DNA of 64,000 nt from Alkalibacterium putridalgicola (lineage in GTDB: Bacteria > Bacillota > Bacilli > Lactobacillales > Carnobacteriaceae_A): contig NZ_FOBL01000005.1 in the NCBI RefSeq assembly GCF_900109825.1, positions 29,419 to 93,418 on the forward strand, given 5' to 3'. Both the position numbers and the translations under genes were made by a program. Shown here piece after piece: positions 32,130 through 42,252 of the stretch. The notes beneath the pieces were generated by a model, which worked only from the letters and a program-made list of their open reading frames with translations, was not told the origin of the DNA and did not search any database. The stretch's first letter is position 1. Each line of letters opens with the position of its first letter.

Positions 32130-35100
32130 GTGACAACTCAACGTAAGCCGTTGCACACACACGTCATAACGCTGCTGTTCGTTCTGTTTCAGTTCATTCA
32201 GTTCCTTCCCTCGAGTTTAGTTTCATCCCTCACAGCATCCGCTGAGACCAGTAATTCAGTCACACTGTTTTCGGACGATAAAGGATCCGGAAATGCCAAA
32301 TGGTCTTTAAGCGAGGACGGAAAACTCATTACCTGGGATATCACTGTTACACAAAATGAATCGGCAACAGAAGCCGCAACAAGCGTGGAAGTGGTCGTAC
32401 CAGCAAACGTCGGTGCCCCACAAGTCGTGTCGGCAACACCAACTGGCGTATTCACACCATCAGGTACTAGCCATACCTTTAAAGCCCCTTACTCAACCAC
32501 CGCACAAACCCTCAATCTCAAATTCACGACCGCAGTCAATGATCTAACCTCACCAAACCTGGCCTTTAAGATCGGCGCTTCGATACAGCAGAAAGACAGT
32601 CCGGTAGCAGCATCCCTTCAATCCGTCTCGATCCCGAATAAGCTTGCTCAGCTAGAAGCTGAAAGGATCGCGGCAGAAAAAGCGGAAGCGGAAAGAATAG
32701 CTGCTGAAAAGGCGGAAGCCGAACGCATCGCAGCTGAGGAGAAAGCCGCTCAGGAAGAAGCAGACAGACTGGCTGCTGAAAAAGCTGCTCAGGAAGAAGC
32801 CGATAGACTGGCTGAAGAACAGCGCTTAGCTGACGAAAAAGCTGAAGAAGAACGTTTGGCAGCGGAAGAAGCTGAACAAGAAGCTGAGAAAAAAGCTGAA
32901 GAAGAACAAGCGGCTCAAGATGAAGCCGATAAAAAGGCCGAATCGGAACAAGTAGCTGACGAAGAAGCGAAAACTGAAGAAGCAGTGGACGAAGAGGTTC
33001 AAGAAGACGATCTTTCTGAGGAAGCTGTTCCTGAAGAAGACAAAGATACCTCTAATGAATCAGACGTACCTGAAGTAACTTCTCCCCCTTCTAATGTAGA
33101 AGAGGCAGAACAAGAAGTCTCTATAGCTGAGAAAGAAGAGGTCTCAGAGAAAGAAAACGATGTTGAAGCCTTAGAAGAAGAATATGATCCCGGTGATATG
33201 CTGGACGGCTTCGAGGCGACCGATCATCCCGATGACCCTACGCCAATTATTCGCTTTGCCCCAGGAAGTTTAGGTTCTGCTTCTACTCTTCTGAAAAGTT
33301 CCAGATCAGTGATGCAAAGTACTACTGATTTAGAACCTGGTGAAGTCAAAACGAATAAGACGGCAACACCAGTTGATGGCATGGTGAATACTTGGGATAT
33401 CACTGTTCGAATAGAAGGCAGAGATGCTCAGGAAGTTGAAACGACAGATGTTGTTTTAGTCATTGACCGCTCAGGTAGTATGGCAGATAACAACCGCATG
33501 CAAAATGCTAAAACAGCAGCAAATAATTTTATCACAACGATGATTCCTCAAGATCCGAATCTTCGTATTGCAGTCGTATCCTTCTCCAGTGACTACGGGA
33601 GTGCAGAGTTAGTTACGACGAACAGTAGCTTCACAAGAAATACAAGCACCCTAACTTCTGCCGTAAACAGTTTGAACGCTCTTGGAGGAACACACACCCA
33701 GGCAGGTATCATTCAAGGTCAATCCTTGCTAACAGGATCGGGAGCAGATAACAAATATATGGTGCTGCTATCCGATGGTGAACCGACCTTTAGTTACGAG
33801 CCAGACAATTGGACAACTGGTCTTCCGTCCTGGGGAACCTCTGGTGGTATTCAAGCTAGCAGACAACAGACTGGCGTATATGACGGTAACTTTGATACAG
33901 GGTCAGTAGTTGGGACTGGTAGTAGTTTGACTGAAAGTTATGATCACGAAGTCCCATATTATATTTGGACTAGGACATACCGCAGACATATTCACAACGG
34001 TTTCGCCGCTATCAAAGCTGGTCAAGATGCACGAGCTGGTTTCGACGGCTTGTTCACAATTGCAGTTGAAGCAGGATCGACCGGGACAAGTATCTTAAAT
34101 GATATTTCATCGCCTGGATTATCTTATTCAACGGACAATCCTGGAGAATTAACAGAGATATACGATGAGATCGGTACTCAAATATCTACGCAGTATGCGC
34201 TTAGAAATGTCGAATTGATCGATGCAATGGGCGATGGATTCAGCTTGATCGATGGAACGATCGTCACCTCAGAAGGGAACACTTCTGTCGATGGCAATGA
34301 TACCATCACATGGACGATCGATCCGGCTGTTGAGAATCTCGTCGACGGTACTGATGATGTCCGCTATGCAGAACTGACCTATCGTGTTGAAATCAACGAT
34401 GATATTTTAGATTTAACTGGCGCAAAAACTGATGAACATCAATTATTCGATACGAACAATCTCACTCAGTTGTCCTACACCGATACGAACGATCAGAATC
34501 AATCCGTGAATATTGACTCGCCAGAAGTCGATCCTGTCCTTATGAAGGTCAAAAAAATACTAGAAGGTATAGATCAGGACGACAGACAGTTTATTGTTGA
34601 GATTTCAAATGATGATTCGGCGTATAACCAAACGGAATCTCTCATTCCGAATACTGATTATATCTGGATCACTACTTTGCGATATGAAGGCTTATATGAT
34701 GTAGAAGAAACAGGTATTACAGGCCCTGGAAACACTGATTTAGCACGATTTATCACTTCTTATGACATTGATGGCGAATACACAACCGCTTTTGAAGTCA
34801 ATCATATCGATGGTATTCCGCGGGGAGATGTCACGATCGATGTCACAAACCGTGAAATCTCATTTATTGATTTGACTGCACTTAAAATTTGGGAAGGTGG
34901 CCCGGAGGAAAATAAGGAGCCAGTTATCCTAACTTTATGGCGTACAGTGGATGGAGAAACACTCAATGAAGTGAATGTAGCTCCAGATGTAACGCCGGCA
35001 GAAGGTCCGGCAGATGAGTTCTCATACACCTGGTCTGATCTGCCTAATGAAACTAGCGACGGCTCTGAGTACACTTACTACTTCACTGAATCAGAAGTAG

Positions 35101-36275
35101 AAGGTTACACGCGAGAGTACGCAAACTCTATTGAGATCAATGCTGAGCTATACGGCGTATTCGATGAACAATATCAAGGAACAGTAACAAACATTTACCA
35201 AATCCCTGCAGATGACATCGAAGCAACTAAAACATGGATCAACGGCGAAAACGTCCGTCCTGACTTATGGTTCCAATTACGTCGATCGATAGACGACTTG
35301 GAAATCGATGAAGCTGTAGATGTCATGAAATTACCGGTTGCAAACGATGCTGAAGAAACAGTATCGGTCATCTTTACAGATGTTGAGTTAACAGACAATG
35401 ATGGAAATGCATACACCTTCTATGTCATTGAAGGAACGTTAGTAGATGGCGAGTTTATTCCAGGAACACCTGAGAACTTTGAACAATCGGGTGAAGGTCT
35501 AGACTTAACCAACACGTATGTAATTCCTCAACTAGACATCGTCGGTGAGAAGTCATGGTCGAATGATACACCAGAACACAGACCAGAAACCTTGACTATT
35601 TCACTCTACCGCATGATAGAAGACGGCGAGCCTGAATATGTCACTGAAACAATCACTTCAGCTCTAGACGAATGGTTCTATGATTTTGGTGAACAGGATA
35701 AAACAGATAATGACGGCAACGTCTACACTTACTCTATCGAAGAGACTGTTCCTCCGAACTATAACGAGGAATATGCTTCACCTTACTATGTTGAAGATGT
35801 GTTGAATCTGGATGTAGAAAATACGCTAGTCATGGGTGACCTCTATATTCTTAAAACAGATATGGACGGCAACCCTATTCTAGATAATCCTGCAGAATTC
35901 AAGCTGACACGTATAGATCCTGAAGTTGCAGATCCATTTACCTCCACTTTATCGACAGATGCTGAAGGTAAACTGGTCTTCACTGACTTGCTTGCCGGAA
36001 CCTATCTCTTGGAAGAAACAAAAGCACCGCTCGGCTTCAACCTTTATCCTGACGATTTTATTCTCACAATCTCAAAAGGAGAAAACGGTGAAACGATCGT
36101 CAGTGTAGAAGAAGTTCATATCACTGAAGAAAATCCATTAACGATCAAAAATCGACCATCACAGTCTTTACCAGACACAGGAAGCATGGGAACCACCATC
36201 TTTACTGTCCTTGGTATCGCCTTGATGGGAGGAGCTATTTACGGCCTTAACAAAAAGAAATCAAAACAGTCATGA
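32130..36275 (+). CDS. LPXTG pilus tip adhesin with vWA and CnaB domains
   Basis: 1381 residues from the GTG at 32130, ten bases after GGAGG; the open frame upstream is not protein-like. Signal peptide about 1-41 (VITLLFVLFQFIQFLP...). A beta domain follows, then a Glu/Ala-rich helical stalk at 170-357 (repeated AERIAAEKAE). A vWA domain at about 438-690 has an intact MIDAS (DRSGSMADN) and an insertion. Then CnaB-type repeats (LTALKIWEGG, ATKTWINGE, GEKSWSNDTPE; Lys/Glu of isopeptide bonds) and a prealbumin-like domain, LPDTG at about 1348, membrane helix and KKK tail. The layout is that of RrgA-like pilus tip adhesins that bind host or surface matrix. Confidence 0.9.
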   Translation: MTTQRKPLHTHVITLLFVLFQFIQFLPSSLVSSLTASAETSNSVTLFSDDKGSGNAKWSLSEDGKLITWDITVTQNESATEAATSVEVVVPANVGAPQVVSATPTGVFTPSGTSHTFKAPYSTTAQTLNLKFTTAVNDLTSPNLAFKIGASIQQKDSPVAASLQSVSIPNKLAQLEAERIAAEKAEAERIAAEKAEAERIAAEEKAAQEEADRLAAEKAAQEEADRLAEEQRLADEKAEEERLAAEEAEQEAEKKAEEEQAAQDEADKKAESEQVADEEAKTEEAVDEEVQEDDLSEEAVPEEDKDTSNESDVPEVTSPPSNVEEAEQEVSIAEKEEVSEKENDVEALEEEYDPGDMLDGFEATDHPDDPTPIIRFAPGSLGSASTLLKSSRSVMQSTTDLEPGEVKTNKTATPVDGMVNTWDITVRIEGRDAQEVETTDVVLVIDRSGSMADNNRMQNAKTAANNFITTMIPQDPNLRIAVVSFSSDYGSAELVTTNSSFTRNTSTLTSAVNSLNALGGTHTQAGIIQGQSLLTGSGADNKYMVLLSDGEPTFSYEPDNWTTGLPSWGTSGGIQASRQQTGVYDGNFDTGSVVGTGSSLTESYDHEVPYYIWTRTYRRHIHNGFAAIKAGQDARAGFDGLFTIAVEAGSTGTSILNDISSPGLSYSTDNPGELTEIYDEIGTQISTQYALRNVELIDAMGDGFSLIDGTIVTSEGNTSVDGNDTITWTIDPAVENLVDGTDDVRYAELTYRVEINDDILDLTGAKTDEHQLFDTNNLTQLSYTDTNDQNQSVNIDSPEVDPVLMKVKKILEGIDQDDRQFIVEISNDDSAYNQTESLIPNTDYIWITTLRYEGLYDVEETGITGPGNTDLARFITSYDIDGEYTTAFEVNHIDGIPRGDVTIDVTNREISFIDLTALKIWEGGPEENKEPVILTLWRTVDGETLNEVNVAPDVTPAEGPADEFSYTWSDLPNETSDGSEYTYYFTESEVEGYTREYANSIEINAELYGVFDEQYQGTVTNIYQIPADDIEATKTWINGENVRPDLWFQLRRSIDDLEIDEAVDVMKLPVANDAEETVSVIFTDVELTDNDGNAYTFYVIEGTLVDGEFIPGTPENFEQSGEGLDLTNTYVIPQLDIVGEKSWSNDTPEHRPETLTISLYRMIEDGEPEYVTETITSALDEWFYDFGEQDKTDNDGNVYTYSIEETVPPNYNEEYASPYYVEDVLNLDVENTLVMGDLYILKTDMDGNPILDNPAEFKLTRIDPEVADPFTSTLSTDAEGKLVFTDLLAGTYLLEETKAPLGFNLYPDDFILTISKGENGETIVSVEEVHITEENPLTIKNRPSQSLPDTGSMGTTIFTVLGIALMGGAIYGLNKKKSKQS

Positions 36276-36305
36276 AGAATGACTAAAAAAGGAGAGTAAA
36301 AGCAA

Positions 36306-38018
36306 ATGACCAAAAGAATAAGAAAAATTGCCGGTTTCTTGATGGGGCTATTCATGGTTCTTTCCATTATGGCACCTTCCATGGCAATGGCAGCAACAGC
36401 AAGACCAGAAACAGGAAATCTGCATATCCACAAAGTCCAGACGAACTATGATCCTTTTAATGATGAACTGATCGATAACGATGGTTTGACAAAAGATCTC
36501 CCAGCCGATTCTGCATTCTTGGAAGGCGCTGAATTTAGCGTTTATAAAGTCGCCGATGATGCAGAACTGCCCGTAAATATTTCTGGATTAACTCCAATCG
36601 TAGAAGAAACAGACGGTAACGGCTTGGCTTTATTTAACAACTTAGCTAAAGGTCGCTACTATGTGACAGAAACAAACCCACCTAAAGGAGTCGTAGAATA
36701 CAGCCCGCCATTCTTAGTGGATGTGCCAATGATGCACCCTGACGGTGACAGCTGGAACTCAGATGTGCACGTTTATCCTAAGAACCAGTTGATCCTGGGT
36801 GCCGTCGAACTGACTAAATTGAAAGAAGACGGTGAAACTGGCTTAGCTGGAGCAACATTCAGTCTTTACAGAGTACAAGAAGGTGACGATGAAGAAATCG
36901 CAACAGGTTTGATTACTGATGCTAATGGTAACATTTCTGTTGGAGACTTAGTCGTCGGCAGCTACTACTTCGTTGAAACGGCTGCACCTGCTGGCTACGG
37001 CTTAGATCAAACACCTATTCCGTTTGAAGTAACTAAAGATGACCATGCTTACGGTGTAGGAAATAATTCAGCTGACGAGAATGTTATTGATGAAAAAATC
37101 ATCCGCGAAGGGATCGAACTTGTCAACGATGATTTACCTGAAATTGATAAATCTGTAACAGAACAAGGGCAAGATGAGGATACTGGCGACTTCTTTGAAA
37201 ACCTCACATGGATTATTCGTTCAGATGTACCGAACTTTATCGATACTGAAAATCTTGTAAGTTATATCATAAGAGATACATTCGGTCCAGAACTCACTTA
37301 TGCCGGTAACCTTGTTGTAGAAGCTGACGGTGCTGCATTTACAGACTTTACTGCATCTGGCGTAACTGTTGGCCAAGAAGGTGGCACATTAGAACTTGAT
37401 TTTGATATCAATGCTTTAGATGGTTTTGATGAACTCGTTATTTCCTTTGACACATTCATTAACGAAAATGCCGTCATGGGAATGGATTATGAGAACAACG
37501 TTACACTGACGTATAACAATGGCTTTGAAGAATATACTGACACAGAGGAAAATCCTCCTGTTGTTCACACCGGTGGTAAAGCCTTTGAAAAAGTGAATAA
37601 AGAAGGCGAAGGTTTGCCAGATGCCGAATTCCTTCTCTACAAAGGGGAAGGTCAGTATCTGCAGCCAGATTACAGCTGGGGCGCCAAAGCCACAGCCTGG
37701 ACATTCGTCTCTGACGCTGATGGCTACTTTGAAATCAAAGGGTTGGCATACGGCCAATACTTCCTGGAAGAAATCAAAGCGCCTGAAGTTGACGGTATTC
37801 AGTACAGACTGCTCGATAATGACTACGAATTCACTGTAAATGCCAACAGCTACTACAGTAACGTTGCTGATCTTGTTGCTGCAGACCCTGCTGAAATCGA
37901 GAACAGCCCTGAGATCACTCTTCCTCAAACAGGTGGCGTGGGTACTTTAGTCTTCAGCATCATCGGACTTGGCTTGATGGGCTCTTCTGTCAAACTCTAT
38001 AAAAAATCTGAAAAATAA
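36306..38018 (+). CDS. Pilus backbone protein (major pilin)
   Basis: 570 residues. Signal peptide to about 29 (SMAMAA). Pilin motif VHVYPKN near residues 152-158, whose lysine is joined by a class C sortase to the Thr of LPQTG (about 539) of the next subunit. E-box-like segments YYVTETNPPKG, YFVETAAPAGY and YFLEEIKAPE mark several CnaB/SpaA domains with isopeptide bonds. C-terminal membrane helix and KKSEK tail. Eighteen bases after the tip adhesin stop comes the AAAGGAGAG site; same operon. Confidence 0.93.
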   Translation: MTKRIRKIAGFLMGLFMVLSIMAPSMAMAATARPETGNLHIHKVQTNYDPFNDELIDNDGLTKDLPADSAFLEGAEFSVYKVADDAELPVNISGLTPIVEETDGNGLALFNNLAKGRYYVTETNPPKGVVEYSPPFLVDVPMMHPDGDSWNSDVHVYPKNQLILGAVELTKLKEDGETGLAGATFSLYRVQEGDDEEIATGLITDANGNISVGDLVVGSYYFVETAAPAGYGLDQTPIPFEVTKDDHAYGVGNNSADENVIDEKIIREGIELVNDDLPEIDKSVTEQGQDEDTGDFFENLTWIIRSDVPNFIDTENLVSYIIRDTFGPELTYAGNLVVEADGAAFTDFTASGVTVGQEGGTLELDFDINALDGFDELVISFDTFINENAVMGMDYENNVTLTYNNGFEEYTDTEENPPVVHTGGKAFEKVNKEGEGLPDAEFLLYKGEGQYLQPDYSWGAKATAWTFVSDADGYFEIKGLAYGQYFLEEIKAPEVDGIQYRLLDNDYEFTVNANSYYSNVADLVAADPAEIENSPEITLPQTGGVGTLVFSIIGLGLMGSSVKLYKKSEK

Positions 38019-38057
38019 TCAGTATTGACCAAAACCTAACCGATATCATACACCTCC

Positions 38058-38088
38058 GGGATGGGACATCACCTGTCTCATCCCTTTC
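38058..38088 (+). terminator. Terminator-like hairpin between pilin and sortase genes
   Basis: Stem GGGATGGGACA/TGTCTCATCCC with a TCACC loop and TTTCT after it. It probably lowers sortase expression relative to the pilin, a common arrangement. Confidence 0.75.
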
Positions 38089-38136
38089 TACATACTCCTC
38101 TATCCTACTCTCGTCATTGAAAGGAGGGAGTCCCCC

Positions 38137-39033
38137 ATGAAAAAACCATTTCGTTCATTCAAGAAACCATCACCATCCACATTCTTATTCATCCTTGCCT
38201 TTGTCATTGGATTGAGTATCTTTTTATACCCTATCGTTATGCAGATTTATTCCAGTATCACCCAGACACGTGTCATCGATACGTATCAGGATTCCCTGGA
38301 TAAGCTGTCCGAAGAGGAAATCGATGCCTATAAGGATCAGATAACTGAATACAACCAAAACCTTTCTGGTGACGATATTCAGAAAGACTATGAAGACCCT
38401 TTTTCCGATGAACCATCCAACGAAGTCTCTGCTGAAGGTGATCGCTCTTCCTTCAACGTGTTTACTGAAAGTCTTGGAGACGTCCTGGGACATATAGAGA
38501 TTCCTGATATCGACGGTAATTTTCCGATTTATGCTGGAACGAGTGATGCTGTGCTCCAAAAAGGGATCGGGTATATGGAAAATACGTCCTTCCCACTGGG
38601 TGGGGAAAGTACCCACTCTGTCTTGACTGGGCATCGCGGTTTGCCGACATCTGAACTGTTTACTGATCTACCTGATGTGGAACTTGGCAGTGTCTTCTAC
38701 TTAAATGTCTTAGATGAAACACTGGCTTATCAGGTCACTGAGATCAATACCGTTCTGCCTTACGAGACAGACCTCATCGCTATCCAGGAAGGTCGAGATC
38801 TCGTGACCCTCATCACCTGTACGCCTTATATGATCAATTCTCACCGGCTTCTCGTCATGGGTGAACGTATCCCTTACACTCCGGAAGAGCCGATCGCCGC
38901 TTCTCTTACCCCTGAGCCAATACCAGAAGAAACTTCCTATACCCTTCCGATCGTTATGGCTTCACTAGCCGGTATCCTTGGCATCACCTTTTTGATCTAT
39001 AGAAGAAAAACGCGAGAGGAGAATAGAAAATGA
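38137..39033 (+). CDS. Class C sortase (pilin polymerase)
   Basis: 298-residue membrane transpeptidase. N-terminal helix 16-36, lid motif EDPFSDE (DPF near residue 87), catalytic His166 (TGHRG), Cys228 (TLITCTPY) and Arg near 239 (SHRLLV), and a C-terminal membrane helix (IVMASLAGILGITFLIY). Class C enzymes join pilin subunits covalently. Follows the pilin and overlaps the next sortase by four bases. Confidence 0.93.
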   Translation: MKKPFRSFKKPSPSTFLFILAFVIGLSIFLYPIVMQIYSSITQTRVIDTYQDSLDKLSEEEIDAYKDQITEYNQNLSGDDIQKDYEDPFSDEPSNEVSAEGDRSSFNVFTESLGDVLGHIEIPDIDGNFPIYAGTSDAVLQKGIGYMENTSFPLGGESTHSVLTGHRGLPTSELFTDLPDVELGSVFYLNVLDETLAYQVTEINTVLPYETDLIAIQEGRDLVTLITCTPYMINSHRLLVMGERIPYTPEEPIAASLTPEPIPEETSYTLPIVMASLAGILGITFLIYRRKTREENRK

Positions 39034-39815
39034 AGAAAAAACTGATCCCCTTGCTGCTGTTTCTCGCGGGCTTACTCTTTTTCACTTATCCATACATTGC
39101 TCATTACATCAATGATTATGCCATGCAGCAGCAAATCGAAGAGTTTGAGACGGTCTCTGCTCAACCAGAGTCGGAGAGAGACGGTGAGGCATTGTGGGAC
39201 GAAATGCTGGCTTACAACGAAGAGCTTCAGAATGATCCGGATCAGATGATCGAAGATGCATTCACAGATGAAGTGATGGCTTCTAATGCCTTTTACTCCG
39301 ACAATACTAAGCAAGCTGAACCTGAGAATGATGGCAGTCTGGTCGATAATTCTCATGTCGAAATGGAAGATGTCAGTAATTCGTCAGGCAATGGATCCTC
39401 TTCTTTATCTTCCCGCTCTTTCTACTCCATCATTCGCATTCCGAAAATCAATATTGAGCTCCCTATTTACCTTGGCGCCTCGGATGCCAATTTGATGAAA
39501 GGTGCGGCACACATCACAGGCACGTCGCTTCCAGTCGGAGGTAAAGGGACACACTCCGTGATTGCCGGACACAGAGGGACGCTGCGGCACAATATGTTTT
39601 TACACATCAATGAATTGAATACCGGCGATACGTTTGAAGTTCAGACTTTGGATAAAGTCATGACCTATAGAGTGAGCGGCTCAAAAGTCGTTCTGCCTAA
39701 CGAAGTCGACAGTTTAAGCATTCAGGAAAACAAAGATCTCGTGACCTTGGTCACCTGTCTCAAATATCCGATGAATTACAAGCGACTTCTCGTGTATGGT
39801 GAACGGGTGAACTGA
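39030..39815 (+). CDS. Second class C sortase, without C-terminal membrane helix
   Basis: 261 residues. N-terminal helix 4-24, lid-like DAFTDE (DAF), His181 (AGHRG), Cys243 (TLVTCLKY), Arg at about 251 (YKRLLV). The protein stops after YGERVN, without the C-terminal membrane helix usual in class C sortases and seen in its neighbour. It may handle subunit-specific incorporation such as the tip adhesin; that division of labour is inferred from two-sortase pilus loci elsewhere. Confidence 0.9.
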   Translation: MKKKLIPLLLFLAGLLFFTYPYIAHYINDYAMQQQIEEFETVSAQPESERDGEALWDEMLAYNEELQNDPDQMIEDAFTDEVMASNAFYSDNTKQAEPENDGSLVDNSHVEMEDVSNSSGNGSSSLSSRSFYSIIRIPKINIELPIYLGASDANLMKGAAHITGTSLPVGGKGTHSVIAGHRGTLRHNMFLHINELNTGDTFEVQTLDKVMTYRVSGSKVVLPNEVDSLSIQENKDLVTLVTCLKYPMNYKRLLVYGERVN

Positions 39816-39833
39816 GAAGTTTAAGGCAATCAA

Positions 39834-39876
39834 AAAAGCTCTCCAGAGACTTGATAACGTCTCTGGAGAGCTTTTA
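39834..39876. terminator. Bidirectional terminator between sortase and khpB
   Basis: 17-base stem ending AAAGCTCTCCAGAGAC with loop of eight, T-rich on both sides; serves the convergent sortase and khpB genes. Confidence 0.9.
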
Positions 39877-39893
39877 ATGACTGTATTTACTGA

Positions 39894-40862
39894 TTATAAT
39901 TTGAATTCTTCTTCTTTGGCAGGCTCGACCACTAAATAGCGGTGCGGTTCTTTGCCTTCTGAATGCGTTTGAACGCCGCTGAATCTGTTCAAGTAGCGGT
40001 GGATCTGTTTGCGTTCATGCGCTGGCATCGGCTCTAAAATGACGGGACGCTTGGTGCGCTGTACTTTTTCAGCAGTGCGCGTTGCCAATTGTTCCACTGT
40101 TTTTTTACGACGGTCACGGTAATTTTCTGCATCCACTTTAGCGTAGAGCTTATTGTCCGCTTCCTGATGCAGCTGAATCTGTGCCAGCGTCTGCAGGCTG
40201 TTCAGTACTTTGCCATGACGACCAATGATCAGACCGGCATCTTCTGTTTCAATAGAGAACTTCACACGGTTATAGTCGCGTTTGATATTGATGGTCACAT
40301 CATCCACGCCCATCTTCGTAGCGATGGTTTTCAGATAGTCAGAAACCTTCTCAACAGCGGCTTCATCCTGCTCATTGAAGAAATCTTCTTTCTCCTGAGA
40401 TGATCGAGGCTCGTTCGCCTGTTCTGTTTTTGCAGTCTCTTGGGACACTGCTTTTTCTTCAGTGTCACTTGACTCTTCCGTTTTTTCAGTTGCTTCTGTT
40501 TCTTCTACTTCTTCAGTCTCTTCTTCTGTTTCCTCAACAGCTTCGATCACTTCTTCCGGATCTTCAGCGACCGGTTCTACAGGCGGCACAGCTTTTCCTT
40601 CTCTTTTTTCGGAAGGCTTGATGGTGGATGATTCGTCCTCACCCAGCATGACTTCTTTAGATAATAATTCCTCGACAGCATTTTTTGTATTGGTCTTTTT
40701 GACCACAACGACCGCGTCTTTCTGGCCAATGCCCAGGAAGCCTTTCTTGCCTTCTTGTTTCACTTCGATCGTAGCGTCTTCTCTTTCGATACCTAATGCT
40801 TTTAATCCTTTTTCAATGGCTGCTTCAGTGGTTGAAGCTTGTGCAGTATACTTGTCATTCAT
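39894..40862 (-). CDS. khpB: RNA-binding protein KhpB (Jag/EloR)
   Basis: 322 residues from ATG at 40862 (site GGAGG). Jag-N domain 1-50 with KKGFLGIGQK; an acidic Glu/Thr/Val-rich linker of about 120 residues; KH domain (ITINIKRDYNRVKFSIE, GLIIGRHGKVLNSLQ); C-terminal R3H (PMPAHERKQIHRYLN). Binds RNA and coordinates cell elongation and division with KhpA in streptococci. It is the last gene of the rpmH-rnpA-yidC-khpB operon. The linker is long and unusually acidic. Confidence 0.93.
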   Translation of the reverse strand: MNDKYTAQASTTEAAIEKGLKALGIEREDATIEVKQEGKKGFLGIGQKDAVVVVKKTNTKNAVEELLSKEVMLGEDESSTIKPSEKREGKAVPPVEPVAEDPEEVIEAVEETEEETEEVEETEATEKTEESSDTEEKAVSQETAKTEQANEPRSSQEKEDFFNEQDEAAVEKVSDYLKTIATKMGVDDVTINIKRDYNRVKFSIETEDAGLIIGRHGKVLNSLQTLAQIQLHQEADNKLYAKVDAENYRDRRKKTVEQLATRTAEKVQRTKRPVILEPMPAHERKQIHRYLNRFSGVQTHSEGKEPHRYLVVEPAKEEEFKL

Positions 40863-40934
40863 GAATACTATCCTCCATTCCAAATTCTATTCATCTATAT
40901 TTTACCAAATAAATAAGCTTAAGTCAGAAAAATA

Positions 40935-41780
40935 TTATTTTTTTACGTTTCTTCTGTGTTTCTGCGCTTTTTTCAAGGCTCGTCTGCGCTGGCGTTCTTC
41001 TTCCCGTTCTTTTGCTTCTTTCTCCTGACGTTCTCTTCTCATCTTGAACGGATTCTGGAAAAGCAGCGTCTGAACGACTGAGAAACCATTGGAAACAGTG
41101 AAGTACAAGGCTAAGGCACTGGATAAGCGTACGGTAATGAAGACAATGAATAACGGCATGACATATGTCAGCATTTTATTTCCTGCCTGAGGTCTGCCCA
41201 TGCTCATTAAAACAGAGTTACCTAAAGTAAATATGCCGGCCAGGATCGGTAAAATGAAATAAGGATCCGGTTGACCCAAGTTGACCCACAGGAAATCTCC
41301 TGTATCCAGGATCGGTGTCCGGTTCACGGCCTGATAAAGGGCAATGAAGACGGGCATTTGGATCAGCATCGGCAGACAGCCCATATACGGGTTGACGCCT
41401 GCTTCACTGTAGAGACGCTGCTGCTCTTCTTTCAGTTTCTCCTGCGTTTCTGTATCTTTCGCTGAATATTTATCTCTCAACTCCTGCATCTGAGGGTTGA
41501 TCTCATTCATCTGCTGCATGTTTTTTTGCTGAAAATGTGTGAACGGGATAAGCAGCGCTCGAATAAACATCGTTACTATGATGATACCCATACCATAATT
41601 GCCACCGAAAAAGTCAGAAACCCAGATGATGGCCCGGGCAAAGTTGTAAATAATGACGCCTTCCCAGATACCCGTACTTTCTGAAGTGACCGGTTCTGTT
41701 CCACAAGCAGTCAAAAAGACCATTAAACCAATCATAGTCACTGCCAGCAGCAATCGCTTACGTTTCTTTATAAAATTCAC
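40935..41780 (-). CDS. yidC: Membrane protein insertase YidC
   Basis: 281 residues from the GTG at 41780, six bases after GAGGAG; a TTG seven codons upstream sits on the ribosome site. Lipoprotein signal with LTAC (Cys26), five membrane segments, the hydrophilic-groove region (FIRALLIPFTHFQQKNM, LPMLIQMPVFIALYQAV), and a basic tail (RRRALKKAQKHRRN) that contacts the ribosome. Inserts membrane proteins with or without SecYEG. Confidence 0.93.
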   Translation of the reverse strand: MNFIKKRKRLLLAVTMIGLMVFLTACGTEPVTSESTGIWEGVIIYNFARAIIWVSDFFGGNYGMGIIIVTMFIRALLIPFTHFQQKNMQQMNEINPQMQELRDKYSAKDTETQEKLKEEQQRLYSEAGVNPYMGCLPMLIQMPVFIALYQAVNRTPILDTGDFLWVNLGQPDPYFILPILAGIFTLGNSVLMSMGRPQAGNKMLTYVMPLFIVFITVRLSSALALYFTVSNGFSVVQTLLFQNPFKMRRERQEKEAKEREEERQRRRALKKAQKHRRNVKK

Positions 41781-41852
41781 GTCGTTCTCCTCTTTTCTCA
41801 AACATCTTTGACTCTCTTTTTAAAACATTTAAATGCCAGTCAGTCTGGCTCT

Positions 41853-42206
41853 TTATTCTTTGCTTCTAAGTATTTCTGCTCGATTGAATACGTGCAGAAG
41901 ACTTTTTCTGATCTCATGATAATCCATGTGACGGACAGGTGCCCTGGCTATGACGATGAAATCCAAGTCATCTCTGATCAGATCATTCTGATCAAATTCT
42001 ATCAAACAGTGTCTGATTTTGCGTTTGATCGCATTTCTGGCAACGGCATTACCCAGTTTCTTCCCGACCGAGATCCCAACGCGAAAATGAGCTTGTCCTT
42101 CTTTGGGTAAGTCATACACCACAAATTGCCGGTTAGCCATCGACTGTCCCTGATGAAAGACTTTTTGAAAATCTGCTTCAGTTTTTACGCGATAAGCTTT
42201 TTTCAT
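41853..42206 (-). CDS. rnpA: Ribonuclease P protein component
   Basis: 117 residues. RNR motif region GNAVARNAIKRKIRH near residues 53-67 and FVVYDLPKEGQAHFRVGISVGKKLG precede it. Binds the RNase P RNA that matures tRNA 5' ends. Between rpmH and yidC as usual. Confidence 0.95.
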   Translation of the reverse strand: MKKAYRVKTEADFQKVFHQGQSMANRQFVVYDLPKEGQAHFRVGISVGKKLGNAVARNAIKRKIRHCLIEFDQNDLIRDDLDFIVIARAPVRHMDYHEIRKSLLHVFNRAEILRSKE

Positions 42207-42252
42207 TAACGTCCCATCTTTCTACATTAGCTAAGTATTTTCAAAAATTTGA

